NCBI RefSeq assembly: GCF_030718995.1
Contig: NZ_CP132204.1
Coordinates: 1,488,001-1,552,000, forward strand
From: Arthrobacter oryzae
GTDB taxonomy: Bacteria; Actinomycetota; Actinomycetes; Actinomycetales; Micrococcaceae
Length of the DNA stretch: 64,000 bases
Direction of reading: 5' to 3'
A program made the position numbers and the translations under genes. Below the pieces are notes generated by a model. It saw only the letters and a list, made by a program, of their open reading frames with translations, ran no database searches and was not told the DNA's origin. Numbering within the stretch: the stretch's first letter is position 1; every line of letters begins with the position of its first letter. This document shows positions 8,440 through 16,177 of the stretch, piece after piece.

Positions 8440-9347
8440 TGACCGCCACCCACGAACTGCACACGACTCATAAGGAACGAATGCTTCACGAGACACCCTC
8501 AGAACGCCTCGACCGGGTCTCCGCTGCGGCCTACCGGATCCGGCACCACGCCCTGAACATGGGCGAAGTCCAGGGCCAGGGCTATGTGGGCCAGGCGCTT
8601 GGAGCCGCGGACATGCTGGCCGCCGTCTACGCGGACCAGCTCCGCTTCCAGGCCGCCGACCCGGAGTGGGAGGGGCGGGACCGCTTCCTACTCTCCACCG
8701 GGCACTACGCGATCGGGCACTACGCCGCTTTGGCCGAAGCCGGGATCGTACCGGTCGAGGAACTGGAGACGTACGGCTCCGACGATTCCCGGCTCCCCAT
8801 GTCCGGAATGTCCACCTACACCCCCGGCATGGAAATCTCCGGCGGCTCCCTGGGCCACGGCCTCACCATCGCCGTCGGCATGGCACTTGGCCTGCGTTAC
8901 CAGGACTCCTCCGCGAGGGTCTACAACTTCCTCTCCGACGGCGAACTGGACGAAGGCTCCACCTGGGAAGCCGCCATGGGCGCGCACCACCACCAGCTGG
9001 GCAACCTCACCGCCATGGTGGACATCAACGCCCTGCAGGCCGACGGCAAGACCGACACCGTGCTCCGCACCGAGCCCGTGACGGAAAAGTGGGAGTCCTT
9101 CGGCTGGTACACCCAGCGGGTGGACGGGAACGACGTCGGCGCGCTGCTGGCGGCGTTCGACAACGCAGCTGGCCAGGCCGCCGCCGTCGGACGTCCTTCC
9201 GTGATCCTGTGCGACACGAAGGTGGGCCGCGGAGTGCCGCTGCTCGAGGAGCGCGAAAAGGCGCACTTCATGCGCATCGAGGAACACGAATGGCAGCAAT
9301 GCCGCGAACAGCTGACCGCAGGATACGAAGGAAAGGCAAGCCGATGA
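8439..9347 (+). CDS. Transketolase, N-terminal (ThDP-binding) subunit
   Basis: 302-aa subunit equivalent to the first half of transketolase. The thiamine-diphosphate/Mg site is FLSDGELDEGS followed by MVDIN, and STGHYAIGHYAAL matches the early substrate/cofactor block. It must pair with the next gene to form an active enzyme. ATG 8439 overlaps the upstream stop; ATG 8481, preceded by TAAGGAACGA, is an equally good alternative that removes 14 residues. It overlaps the C-terminal subunit by 4 bp. Split transketolases occur in dedicated catabolic clusters, for example AptA/AptB acting on apulose-4-phosphate. Confidence 0.92.
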   Translation: MTATHELHTTHKERMLHETPSERLDRVSAAAYRIRHHALNMGEVQGQGYVGQALGAADMLAAVYADQLRFQAADPEWEGRDRFLLSTGHYAIGHYAALAEAGIVPVEELETYGSDDSRLPMSGMSTYTPGMEISGGSLGHGLTIAVGMALGLRYQDSSARVYNFLSDGELDEGSTWEAAMGAHHHQLGNLTAMVDINALQADGKTDTVLRTEPVTEKWESFGWYTQRVDGNDVGALLAAFDNAAGQAAAVGRPSVILCDTKVGRGVPLLEEREKAHFMRIEEHEWQQCREQLTAGYEGKASR

Positions 9348-10348
9348 GCACCACCGCCCTCAAGGGCAGCGCCCCCAAGCTGAAGACCTCGGCCATGATC
9401 GCGTCCTTCGCTGATCCGGGCCAGAAAACCTCGTCCGCACCCTTCGGGCACGCCCTGGTGAAGGCAGCACAGGAGAACGACAGGATTGTCGGGCTCACGG
9501 CGGACCTGGGCAAATACACGGACATGCACATCTTCGCGCAGGCCTTCCCGGAACGCTTCTTCCAGATGGGCATGGCCGAACAGCTCCTCTTCGGAGCAGC
9601 CGCCGGGCTGGCCGAGACCGGCCTGGTGCCGTTCGCGTCCACCTACTCGGTGTTCGCCGCGCGGCGGGCCTACGACTTCCTCTGCCTGGACAGCGCCGAA
9701 CCGAACCTGAACGTGAACATCGTGGGCGGCCTGCCGGGCCTCACCACCGGCTACGGCCCCAGCCACCAGGCCACGGAGGACATGGCGATTTTCCGCGGCA
9801 TGCCCAACCTGACCATCGTGGACCCCTGCGACTCCATCGACATCGAGCAGGCCGTCCCCCAGCTCGCGGCCAGCGACGGGCCCACGTACCTGCGGCTGCT
9901 GCGTGGCAATGTGCCCACGGTGCTGGACGAATACGGCTACACGTTCGAACTCGGCAAGGCGAAGGTCCTGCGCGGCGGGAACGACGTGGTCTTCATCTCC
10001 AGCGGGCTGATGACCATGCGGGCGCTGCAGGCCGCCAAGGCACTGGCCGAACACAACGTGGACGTTGCCGTCGTCCACACCCCCACCATCAAGCCGTTCG
10101 ACTCCGAAACCGTCCTGGCAGAGATCAACACCGACCGCCTTGCAGTGACGCTGGAGAACCACAGCGTGATCGGCGGGTTGTTCGAAACCGTCGCGTCCGC
10201 CGTCGTCACCGCGGGGCTGGGCAAGCGGGTGGTGCCCGTGGCGCTGCCGGACGAGTTCCTTGACGCCGGCGCCCTGCCCACCCTCCACGAACGCTACGGC
10301 CTGTCCGTACAGCGGATCGTTGCCAAGGTCCTCACCGAACTGGGCTAG
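9344..10348 (+). CDS. Transketolase, C-terminal (Pyr) subunit
   Basis: 334-aa partner of the preceding subunit, covering the pyrimidine-binding and C-terminal domains. RFFQMGMAEQLLFGAAAGLA carries the Glu that activates the thiamine aminopyrimidine ring. GLPGLTTGYGPSHQATEDMA is the transketolase-C signature, and VTLENHSVIGGL is in the third domain. Start ATG 9344 lies in an ATGA overlap with the N-subunit stop, giving balanced translation. Together the subunits would move a two-carbon ketol unit, linking the locus to the pentose-phosphate pathway. Which donor or acceptor is used cannot be read from the sequence. Confidence 0.92.
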   Translation: MSTTALKGSAPKLKTSAMIASFADPGQKTSSAPFGHALVKAAQENDRIVGLTADLGKYTDMHIFAQAFPERFFQMGMAEQLLFGAAAGLAETGLVPFASTYSVFAARRAYDFLCLDSAEPNLNVNIVGGLPGLTTGYGPSHQATEDMAIFRGMPNLTIVDPCDSIDIEQAVPQLAASDGPTYLRLLRGNVPTVLDEYGYTFELGKAKVLRGGNDVVFISSGLMTMRALQAAKALAEHNVDVAVVHTPTIKPFDSETVLAEINTDRLAVTLENHSVIGGLFETVASAVVTAGLGKRVVPVALPDEFLDAGALPTLHERYGLSVQRIVAKVLTELG

Positions 10349-10430
10349 CGCATCAGGCGGGGAAACCCGCGAACAGCGGGAGCGCGGACCGGCGGACACG
10401 AGACGGTGCCGCGCTTCTGCCGTAAGATCA

Positions 10431-10460
10431 ACAGTTAACACACCGACTGTAAACAGTCGA
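10431..10460. promoter_or_regulatory. Autoregulatory operator upstream of the GntR gene
   Basis: ACAGTTAACA at 10431-10440 is followed by the perfect palindrome GACTGTAAACAGTC at 10445-10458. This is the same CTGT-NN-ACAG core as at 6970-7006. A -10-like TAAGAT lies just upstream (10423-10428), so a bound regulator would block elongation from its own promoter. This ties the regulator to the divergent sugar operons. Confidence 0.68.
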
Positions 10461-10485
10461 CCACTGACATTGAGGAAGTACCGCG

Positions 10486-11145
10486 ATGGCCGGAGCAACA
10501 GCACCCCTGCTGGGATTGCAGAAGAAGAGCCTCCGTGAGCAGGCCCTGTCCGCCCTGCGGAGCGCCATCACCAGCGGAGAGCTGGAGCCCGGCCGCCACC
10601 TGGTGGAAACCGAGCTCTCGGACATGCTCCAGATCAGCCGCGGCACCCTTCGGGAAGCGCTGCGGCAGCTCGAGCAGGAAGGCCTGCTCTCTGCTGGCCC
10701 GCGCGGCCGGCTTTCCGTCCGGCACCTGGATGCCAAGGAAATCCGGGACATCTATTCCGTGCGTGCGGCGCTGGAATCACTGGCTGCCCGAACCCTCTGC
10801 GAACTTCCGGACCGCCAGCACGTGATCGGCTCGCTGCGGGCGGCCATTGACGCCATGGATGCTGCGACCAAGGGGTCCCTCGAGGAGCGGATCGAATCGG
10901 ACCTGGAATTCCACCGCACCCTGTGCCGCCTCACCGGCAACGAGACGCTGCTGCATTCCTGGGAATCGCTGGAAGGCTCCATCCGGATGTCCATCATGTT
11001 CGCCGGGCTGGAAAAGGGCGTGTCGAACATGAGCGTTGACCGGCACCACGACATTGTGGCGGCCATCGAAACCGGAGACGCCTCACTGGCCCGCAAGACC
11101 ATCCGCGAACACATGGACACCGCGGCGGACAACCTGGTGGCTTAG
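10486..11145 (+). CDS. GntR-family regulator, FadR/FCD type, of the sugar locus
   Basis: 219 aa. The N-terminal winged helix (about 15-80) includes LREALRQLEQEGLL. The C-terminal all-helical FCD domain (about 85-215) has DLEFHRTLCRLTGNETL and DRHHDIVAAIETGD, whose Asp/His residues usually bind a metal and the effector. ATG 10486 follows GAGGAAG. Matching palindromes before this gene and in the divergent promoter indicate a local repressor released by a pathway intermediate. Effector unknown. Confidence 0.9.
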   Translation: MAGATAPLLGLQKKSLREQALSALRSAITSGELEPGRHLVETELSDMLQISRGTLREALRQLEQEGLLSAGPRGRLSVRHLDAKEIRDIYSVRAALESLAARTLCELPDRQHVIGSLRAAIDAMDAATKGSLEERIESDLEFHRTLCRLTGNETLLHSWESLEGSIRMSIMFAGLEKGVSNMSVDRHHDIVAAIETGDASLARKTIREHMDTAADNLVA

Positions 11146-11164
11146 GCGCCGCCGGGAGGAGCAC

Positions 11165-11947
11165 TCAGTAGTCCACGATCGCGCCGCAGGAGATGTTCAC
11201 GGTGGCATCCGTGATGGCCGCGGCCCGGTCCGAGGCGATGAACACTGCCACGTTGCCCACGTCCTCCAGCGTCGCCGTCCGGTTCAGGTGCGCGGTCCGG
11301 GCGATTTCCTTCACGATCTCTTCACGGCCCTCGGCCTGCCACGGAATGGTTTCCACGATCCCGCCCGTAACCATCGTGACCACCCGGATGCCGTTCTTCC
11401 CGAGTTCCAGCGCCCACTGCCGGCGCTGACCCTCCATGGCGTCCAGCGCGACCTTCAACCCGCCGAGCCCGTGCAGGGTCTGCGGCCCGGAGCCGCCGAA
11501 CATCAAAACGACGCCGGAGCGCTGCCTGATCATGTGCCGTGCCGCGGCGCGCGTGGTGAGGAAGTGGGTCCGGGTCGCGGTGTTGACGGGCTGGCTGAAG
11601 TCCTCGGCGGAAATGTCCATCAGCGGCTGCTGGACGTCGCCGTAGGAGATCAGGTTGAAGGAGATGTCGATCCGTTTGGTCTTCCTGGCGGCCTGGTCCA
11701 CGAACGTGTTCACCTGGGTTTCGTCCAGGGCGTCGACGACGGCGGTGTCAGCGCTCCCGCCCGTCTCACGGATGTCCCGTGCTACTTTGACGAGGCTGGA
11801 CTCCGTGCGTCCGGCCAGGAAGACAGCTGCTCCTTCCGCCGCAAAGGCCCGCGCGACGGCGCCGCCGATTGGACCGCCCGCTCCATAGACCAGGGCCGTT
11901 CTGCCCTTCAGCAGGCCGGCTGGCCCGGTTTCGTTGTCCAGCAGCAT
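11165..11947 (-). CDS. SDR-family protein lacking the catalytic Tyr
   Basis: 260-aa Rossmann-fold protein with a clear cofactor motif, YGAGGPIGGAVA, and overall SDR layout ending in a short-chain-type C-terminus. However, the YxxxK segment is absent. Around the expected position it reads LHGLGGLKVALDAM with no Tyr, and the expected Ser block reads VVLMFGGSG. It may be a divergent reductase, a non-catalytic NAD(P)-binding protein or use other residues. ATG 11947 is preceded by a strong AGGAGG. It converges on the GntR gene with 19 bp between the stops and is probably not part of that pathway. Confidence 0.82.
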   Translation of the reverse strand: MLLDNETGPAGLLKGRTALVYGAGGPIGGAVARAFAAEGAAVFLAGRTESSLVKVARDIRETGGSADTAVVDALDETQVNTFVDQAARKTKRIDISFNLISYGDVQQPLMDISAEDFSQPVNTATRTHFLTTRAAARHMIRQRSGVVLMFGGSGPQTLHGLGGLKVALDAMEGQRRQWALELGKNGIRVVTMVTGGIVETIPWQAEGREEIVKEIARTAHLNRTATLEDVGNVAVFIASDRAAAITDATVNISCGAIVDY

Positions 11948-12063
11948 TGCGGGCCTCCTGCCCGGAAGTGGTCGGTTCCTCCCACTATCTTCCTGCGGGC
12001 GGCCGGTGGCAAGTGTGCGCTGCAGGACCCGGACGGAAACCTTGTGGTGGTTGCCACCGGCTC

Positions 12064-12852
12064 CTAGGGTCGGAGTGCAGGCACCGCCGTGACAATCACG
12101 TTGTCCCCATAGTCCTGTTGTTCGTCCAGCCACCGGCCGCCGCAGGTCACGAGTTTCAGCCCGGGCGGGCCGTCGCGCCGGAAGATGGACGCGCCGTCGA
12201 ATGCGTCTTTGGCCATGAGTTCCACTCCGGTTACCCGGAACGCCACCGGTTCCGCCCCGTCACGCTGGACGGTAACGAGGGTGCCCGGCGCGAGCGATCT
12301 GAGCTGGGAGAACGGCGCGGAATTGGAGGTGGTGTCCACGTGGGCCGCGATCACTGCGGTGCCCGCGGCGGCTCCGGGGGCAGGTCCAAAGCGGTACCAG
12401 CCGGCCTCGTTGAAAGGCTCCGGGATCTCCATGGCCCCGTCCGCGCTGACCCCCACCTCCACGATCGGCATGTTGATGGTGGTGCCTTGCACAGTAAGAA
12501 AGCGGGGCCCCGGGTCCTTGGGCGCCCGGGCAACCGGCGTTGCCGGACGGATGGGGACGGCCGACGCCGGGACTGGAGGGGCGGCTGTCCTCCCCGGCGG
12601 CCGGGACTGCGATGACGATGCGCCGGGCGAAGCGACAGGAACGGCTGAGTCCAGAGCGGTTTTCTCCGTGACCGCCGCCTCCGGGGCAACGGACTGCGGA
12701 GAAACGGTGTCCCCTGGCGCGGCGCAACCGGCGATCAGCAGGCACACCGTTACTCCCACAACCGACCTCCAGGCGGCGGACCGCTGCACGGCAGCCGGCC
12801 TGCCCGGGCCGGGGGGACGCCGTCGGGGGCCCGCCGCCGTCGTGGTGTGCAT
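12064..12852 (-). CDS. Class F sortase, lipoprotein-type N-terminus
   Basis: 262-aa extracytoplasmic transpeptidase. The N-terminus has a basic stretch, a hydrophobic helix and a lipobox-like LLIAGCA, then a Pro/Ala-rich linker to about residue 110. The catalytic domain shows His171 (AAHVDT), Cys237 (LVTCGG) and Arg240 (GGRW), the sortase triad, in the short class F layout. ATG 12852 follows GAGGAG. The adjacent upstream gene encodes a secreted protein with a C-terminal membrane anchor and is the obvious candidate substrate. Class F sortases are typical of actinobacteria and recognise varied motifs. Confidence 0.9.
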   Translation of the reverse strand: MHTTTAAGPRRRPPGPGRPAAVQRSAAWRSVVGVTVCLLIAGCAAPGDTVSPQSVAPEAAVTEKTALDSAVPVASPGASSSQSRPPGRTAAPPVPASAVPIRPATPVARAPKDPGPRFLTVQGTTINMPIVEVGVSADGAMEIPEPFNEAGWYRFGPAPGAAAGTAVIAAHVDTTSNSAPFSQLRSLAPGTLVTVQRDGAEPVAFRVTGVELMAKDAFDGASIFRRDGPPGLKLVTCGGRWLDEQQDYGDNVIVTAVPALRP

Positions 12853-12932
12853 CTCAAGTCTCCTCTTGGCCGATGGATGTCAGGGGGCCGGCCGCCCGGG
12901 GGACCGGGCGGCCGGGGTTTTGCGCTTGCGGT

Positions 12933-13757
12933 CTAGCGGGTCCGGCGGAGCGCCAGCTGCCTGCGGGACACAGCGACCCCGCCGGCGAGCAGCAGGAGCG
13001 CTGCGGCGCCGATGCCCACGGTGGCGGCTGATGCGTTTCCGTTATCAGCGGCGCCGGACCGCCCACCGGGAACTCCGGCAGGGGCGGAGTGCAGACCTTC
13101 AATGTTCTGCACGGCCAGCTGCAGGTTGTTGTCCGTGAGGCTGCCCCAGGCGTACACCACGGTGTGGGTGCCTTCTGCCACTGTGACATCCGCGGGGCCG
13201 ATGACCGGAGCTGTGGTGCCGGCGGCAGCAACAGCAACGGACAGGGTGCCAGGATCCAGCGTCAGCATCTTCTCGGTGGGGTTGGCCAGGCCGGAGATGA
13301 CAGCGGTGCCGCCGGCGAGGATGTCCACGGCCGGTGCCGCTGCCGTGTGCCGCACCGTGAGCTTGCCCTTGCCGGGGCCGATCTGCGATACGTCGTTCGT
13401 GAAGAAGTTGGCAGTCGGTTTGCCGTCTGCGTCGAGGTTGGCGACGGCGGTGTAGTTGCCGCTTGCGGCGAGGGTGACCTTCACGGGCCCGATCACAGGA
13501 GCGGAAGCGTCCGCGGCGTCGGACGCGGTGATGGCCAGATCGTAGTCCCCGGCCGGCAGGGCGAGCGGACCGGCAAGGGTGCCGGGGGTGAAATCGTCAA
13601 GGGTACGTGCGCCGTTGACCCACACGTCGACGGTCAGTCCCGGGACTCCGTGGAGTACGGAAAGCTGGGCATCGGACTCGGCCGCCTGGGCGGGGCCGGC
13701 AAGGGTGAGAGCCGCCGCAATTGCCACGGCACCCGCTGTGAAAAGGCTGGTTCGCAT
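12933..13757 (-). CDS. Secreted DUF4397 protein with C-terminal membrane anchor
   Basis: 274-aa cell-envelope protein. A Sec signal peptide (about 1-27, ending AGPAQA) is followed by two DUF4397-like beta domains (about 30-115 and 125-215), both containing APVIGP. A Gly/Ser/Asn linker, one transmembrane helix and a basic tail RRQLALRRTR complete it, which is the plan of a sortase substrate. No LPxTG is present; GVPGG in the linker is the only motif-like string. The start is set by AAGGAG: it abuts ATG 13763 but lies 6 nt before ATG 13757, so the latter is preferred. It sits directly upstream of the sortase gene. Confidence 0.85.
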   Translation of the reverse strand: MRTSLFTAGAVAIAAALTLAGPAQAAESDAQLSVLHGVPGLTVDVWVNGARTLDDFTPGTLAGPLALPAGDYDLAITASDAADASAPVIGPVKVTLAASGNYTAVANLDADGKPTANFFTNDVSQIGPGKGKLTVRHTAAAPAVDILAGGTAVISGLANPTEKMLTLDPGTLSVAVAAAGTTAPVIGPADVTVAEGTHTVVYAWGSLTDNNLQLAVQNIEGLHSAPAGVPGGRSGAADNGNASAATVGIGAAALLLLAGGVAVSRRQLALRRTR

Positions 13758-13906
13758 TTGCATCTCCTTCAACGGCCCGCCAGGCGGGCGATTTTTGCTT
13801 ACACCCCTATTACCGACGCAAAAGGCTTTTTGGATGCAGATGCATGTAAATATCTTTGCCGGGGCTGAAAATAGCTCGAAGCTGCGCGGAGCGCGGGCAC
13901 AGCGGA

Positions 13907-13941
13907 GCGGCCGGGCGGCCCGGTGTGGACTGCCCGGCCGC
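13907..13941 (-). terminator. GC hairpin after the DUF4389 gene
   Basis: Arms GCGGCCGGGC (13907-13916) and GCCCGGCCGC (13932-13941) form a 10-bp stem with a 15-nt loop just past the stop at 13963 (minus strand). There is no strong T tract. The AT-rich stretch at 13801-13860 probably holds the promoter of the DUF4397 gene. Confidence 0.4.
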
Positions 13942-13962
13942 GGCCGGGATAACGGGAGGGTG

Positions 13963-15690
13963 CTAGACGCGAGGCGGCCCGGCGGGGCCGGGTGGCGGCG
14001 GAGGTTCCGTGCGCGGGCCCGGGGGCTCCGCCACAGGCGGCGGGGGTGGCGGCCCGGCCTGCGACGCGGGGACCGGCGGCGGGACGTAGCCTTCAGGCGG
14101 GACATAGCTGGCGGGCGGAGCGTCGGCGGGATCTGCGGGGCCCATGTCGAGGCGGAACGGCGGGTATTCGTCACGCATCAGCGCTACGTAGGCAATAACG
14201 CGGTAGATCCAGCGGTCCAGGCCGATCAGCAGGTCAAAGAGCCTCCGGCCAAAGCGGCCCGTGAACACCAGGCTGAAGCCGGCCACGAGCACCAGCAGCC
14301 CGATCAGCGAGATCCCCCCGCCCCCGCCGTCGTATCCCACCCAGGTTCCGTCAACCCACCTGCCGTCAACCCATCGCCCGTCAACCCACATACGCCGGTT
14401 GCCCCAGGTGCTCGCCGTACCTGAGAAAGCGGCGACGATCAGGAGTTGGGGAAGGGCCAACAGCCACCATTTGACCAGCACCAGGCCCCGGGAGAGCTGC
14501 TCGGGGTAGTCGACGTCGAAGTCCGCCGGGTAGTCGGTTCGCGCCAGCGTGAAGGGAGGGTAGCGGTCCGTCCCGATCGCGGCGTAGGCGTAGAAGGCAA
14601 CGCGCCAGTTCCAGCGCAGGACACCGACGTTGAAGTTGAACAGCGAGCGCGGGTAGCGGCCGGTGAACAGGATGGCGAAGCCGGCCACGATGGTGGTCAC
14701 GAAGAACGCGAACCACAGGAAGAACAGCACGATGTAGTGCGGGATCGCCAGGAACCACTTGATCAGCCACATGCCTCGGGAAAGTGCCGGGTCAAGGTGC
14801 CCGTTCAGCCGCACCGGGTACCGCGACGTGTCCGAAGGCTGGGGGTCCGTGGGCAGCGGCGTGCTGCCGCCGGGCGGCGCCGGTGCAGTTGCGCCACCAT
14901 ACGGGGTGGCACCATAGGGTGCTGTGCCGTGGGGTACGGCACCATACGGGGCTTCGGCGCCCGCGGACACACCGCCGGGGCCCGTGGGTCCGGCGGCCGG
15001 CCGGTGCGGCGGCGGGCCGTGCCTGCCGAGTCCGGCGGCGCCGGCCACGATCAGCGGGACCCCCACCACCAGCAGGACGATGCCGCCGATCAGGAGCCCG
15101 ATGAACACGGGCCAGAGCAGGTCGGAACGGACGCCTGCCTGCAGGTCAACGGAAACCGGAGCCCCGCCGTCGGCGTTCATGACCACCACTGCCCAGCGGC
15201 CGCTGCGCAGGTCCCACTCGATCTGCTGTGTCCCGCTTCCCTGGGCGGACGTGGACCAGAACGGCTGCGCCCCCGGGGCTGCGGGTTCGGCGTCGCCGGG
15301 CACCTCACGGTACTGGACGCGGAACGGGTACCAGTCCAACTCGGTGATTTCGGAACGCCGGACGTTGGCCAGGTAACGGGCCACGTCCTCTTGCGGCCCG
15401 ATGCCGATGAAGATCTCCTGCCCGGCGGCCGACGTGCCGCGCAGCAGCATCCGGCCCGCACTGTCCACGGGCAGCACGTCAGGCAGTTCCTCGTCCACCA
15501 GGAGGTCCAAGCCGGGCGAGGTGATGGCGCGGGTGGCCACGTCGTACCGCTCGGTGGGCGTGGTGAAGTATCCGTTGTCGCGTTGTTGGAAGTTGACCCA
15601 TCCGACACCGGCGGCGGCTGTCAGCAGTCCAAGCCCCAGCAGGGCGGCGAGGGTGCCGAGCACCAGCATGACTATCCGGCCTGGTTTCAT
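13963..15690 (-). CDS. DUF4389 membrane protein (two DUF4389 domains)
   Basis: 575-aa integral membrane protein. After an N-terminal helix (about 5-28) comes an extracytoplasmic domain (30-190), a second helix (about 200-225) and a Pro/Gly/Tyr-rich low-complexity linker with PYGA-type repeats. Two DUF4389 modules follow, each with the signature FTGRxxRxLF and a YPPF motif: RYPPFTLARTDYPADF and EYPPFRLDMGPAD. A tandem WVDGR repeat encoded by a 15-bp unit lies between them, and the C-tail is polyproline-rich. ATG 15690 follows AAAGGA at 8 nt; ATG 15711 is possible. Function unknown; two-module DUF4389 proteins are common in actinobacteria. Confidence 0.82.
   Translation of the reverse strand: MKPGRIVMLVLGTLAALLGLGLLTAAAGVGWVNFQQRDNGYFTTPTERYDVATRAITSPGLDLLVDEELPDVLPVDSAGRMLLRGTSAAGQEIFIGIGPQEDVARYLANVRRSEITELDWYPFRVQYREVPGDAEPAAPGAQPFWSTSAQGSGTQQIEWDLRSGRWAVVVMNADGGAPVSVDLQAGVRSDLLWPVFIGLLIGGIVLLVVGVPLIVAGAAGLGRHGPPPHRPAAGPTGPGGVSAGAEAPYGAVPHGTAPYGATPYGGATAPAPPGGSTPLPTDPQPSDTSRYPVRLNGHLDPALSRGMWLIKWFLAIPHYIVLFFLWFAFFVTTIVAGFAILFTGRYPRSLFNFNVGVLRWNWRVAFYAYAAIGTDRYPPFTLARTDYPADFDVDYPEQLSRGLVLVKWWLLALPQLLIVAAFSGTASTWGNRRMWVDGRWVDGRWVDGTWVGYDGGGGGISLIGLLVLVAGFSLVFTGRFGRRLFDLLIGLDRWIYRVIAYVALMRDEYPPFRLDMGPADPADAPPASYVPPEGYVPPPVPASQAGPPPPPPVAEPPGPRTEPPPPPGPAGPPRV
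14344..14397. repeat. Tandem 15-bp repeat inside the DUF4389 gene
   Basis: Three consecutive copies of a unit beginning CGTCAACCCA encode the repeated peptide WVDGR/WVDGT on the minus strand. Copies differ at their last bases. This is the kind of array that varies by slippage between strains. Confidence 0.7.
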
Positions 15691-15730
15691 GGCCGCAGTC
15701 CTTTCTTGCATCTTGCCTGCCCCCCGGCGG

Positions 15731-16177
15731 CTATCCACCCACTCTTTTGAGCAGGTCCGCGGCCCATGCGGCCGCTTTGTCGAGTTCCCCGCTGCGGAGC
15801 GGACCCTCGCTGCCTTTCACGTAGAAGGCCATGGGCTTGGAGATGATCTCCGCGCCGCCGGTTTTGAGCGATTCGGTCATCTTCTTCGCCGCGTCGCCGT
15901 GGATGAAGAGCCGCACGCGGGTGTCGAACGCCGCCGCCTTGACGCCGTTGAGCCGTCCGTCGCCGAGGGCGGACAGCAGCTCGGTGATCTTCGGCGTCGG
16001 GCGCCAGCCGTTGATGGGACTTCCGACGACGAGAAGGTCGCCTTCCGCAAGTGCGGGTGCCTTGAACTCCGTCACGGAAACGGCCTCGGCCTGCAGCGGG
16101 CCGAGGGCTTCGACGATGGCCTCGGCCACCTGCCTGGTGTTGCCGTAGGCGGAGTCGTAGACAACCAGCGCTTTCAC
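15731..16177 (-). CDS. Flavodoxin-domain protein
   Basis: 148-aa FMN-binding protein. The phosphate-binding loop is YDSAYGNTRQVA (residues 7-18), and VVGSPINGWRPTP and KGSEGPL match the flavodoxin isoalloxazine-loop regions. The start is GTG 16177, in a GTGA overlap with the stop of the zinc alcohol dehydrogenase gene, so the two proteins are made together. It probably carries electrons for, or with, the dehydrogenase under low-oxygen or redox stress; that role is inferred from context. A flavodoxin-like quinone reductase is an alternative. Confidence 0.88.
   Translation of the reverse strand: MKALVVYDSAYGNTRQVAEAIVEALGPLQAEAVSVTEFKAPALAEGDLLVVGSPINGWRPTPKITELLSALGDGRLNGVKAAAFDTRVRLFIHGDAAKKMTESLKTGGAEIISKPMAFYVKGSEGPLRSGELDKAAAWAADLLKRVGG

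Noticed and set aside
12933..13757. LPxTG sorting signal in the DUF4397 protein
   Set aside because: Read through the whole C-terminus; no LPxTG, LAxTG or NPQTN-like string is present.
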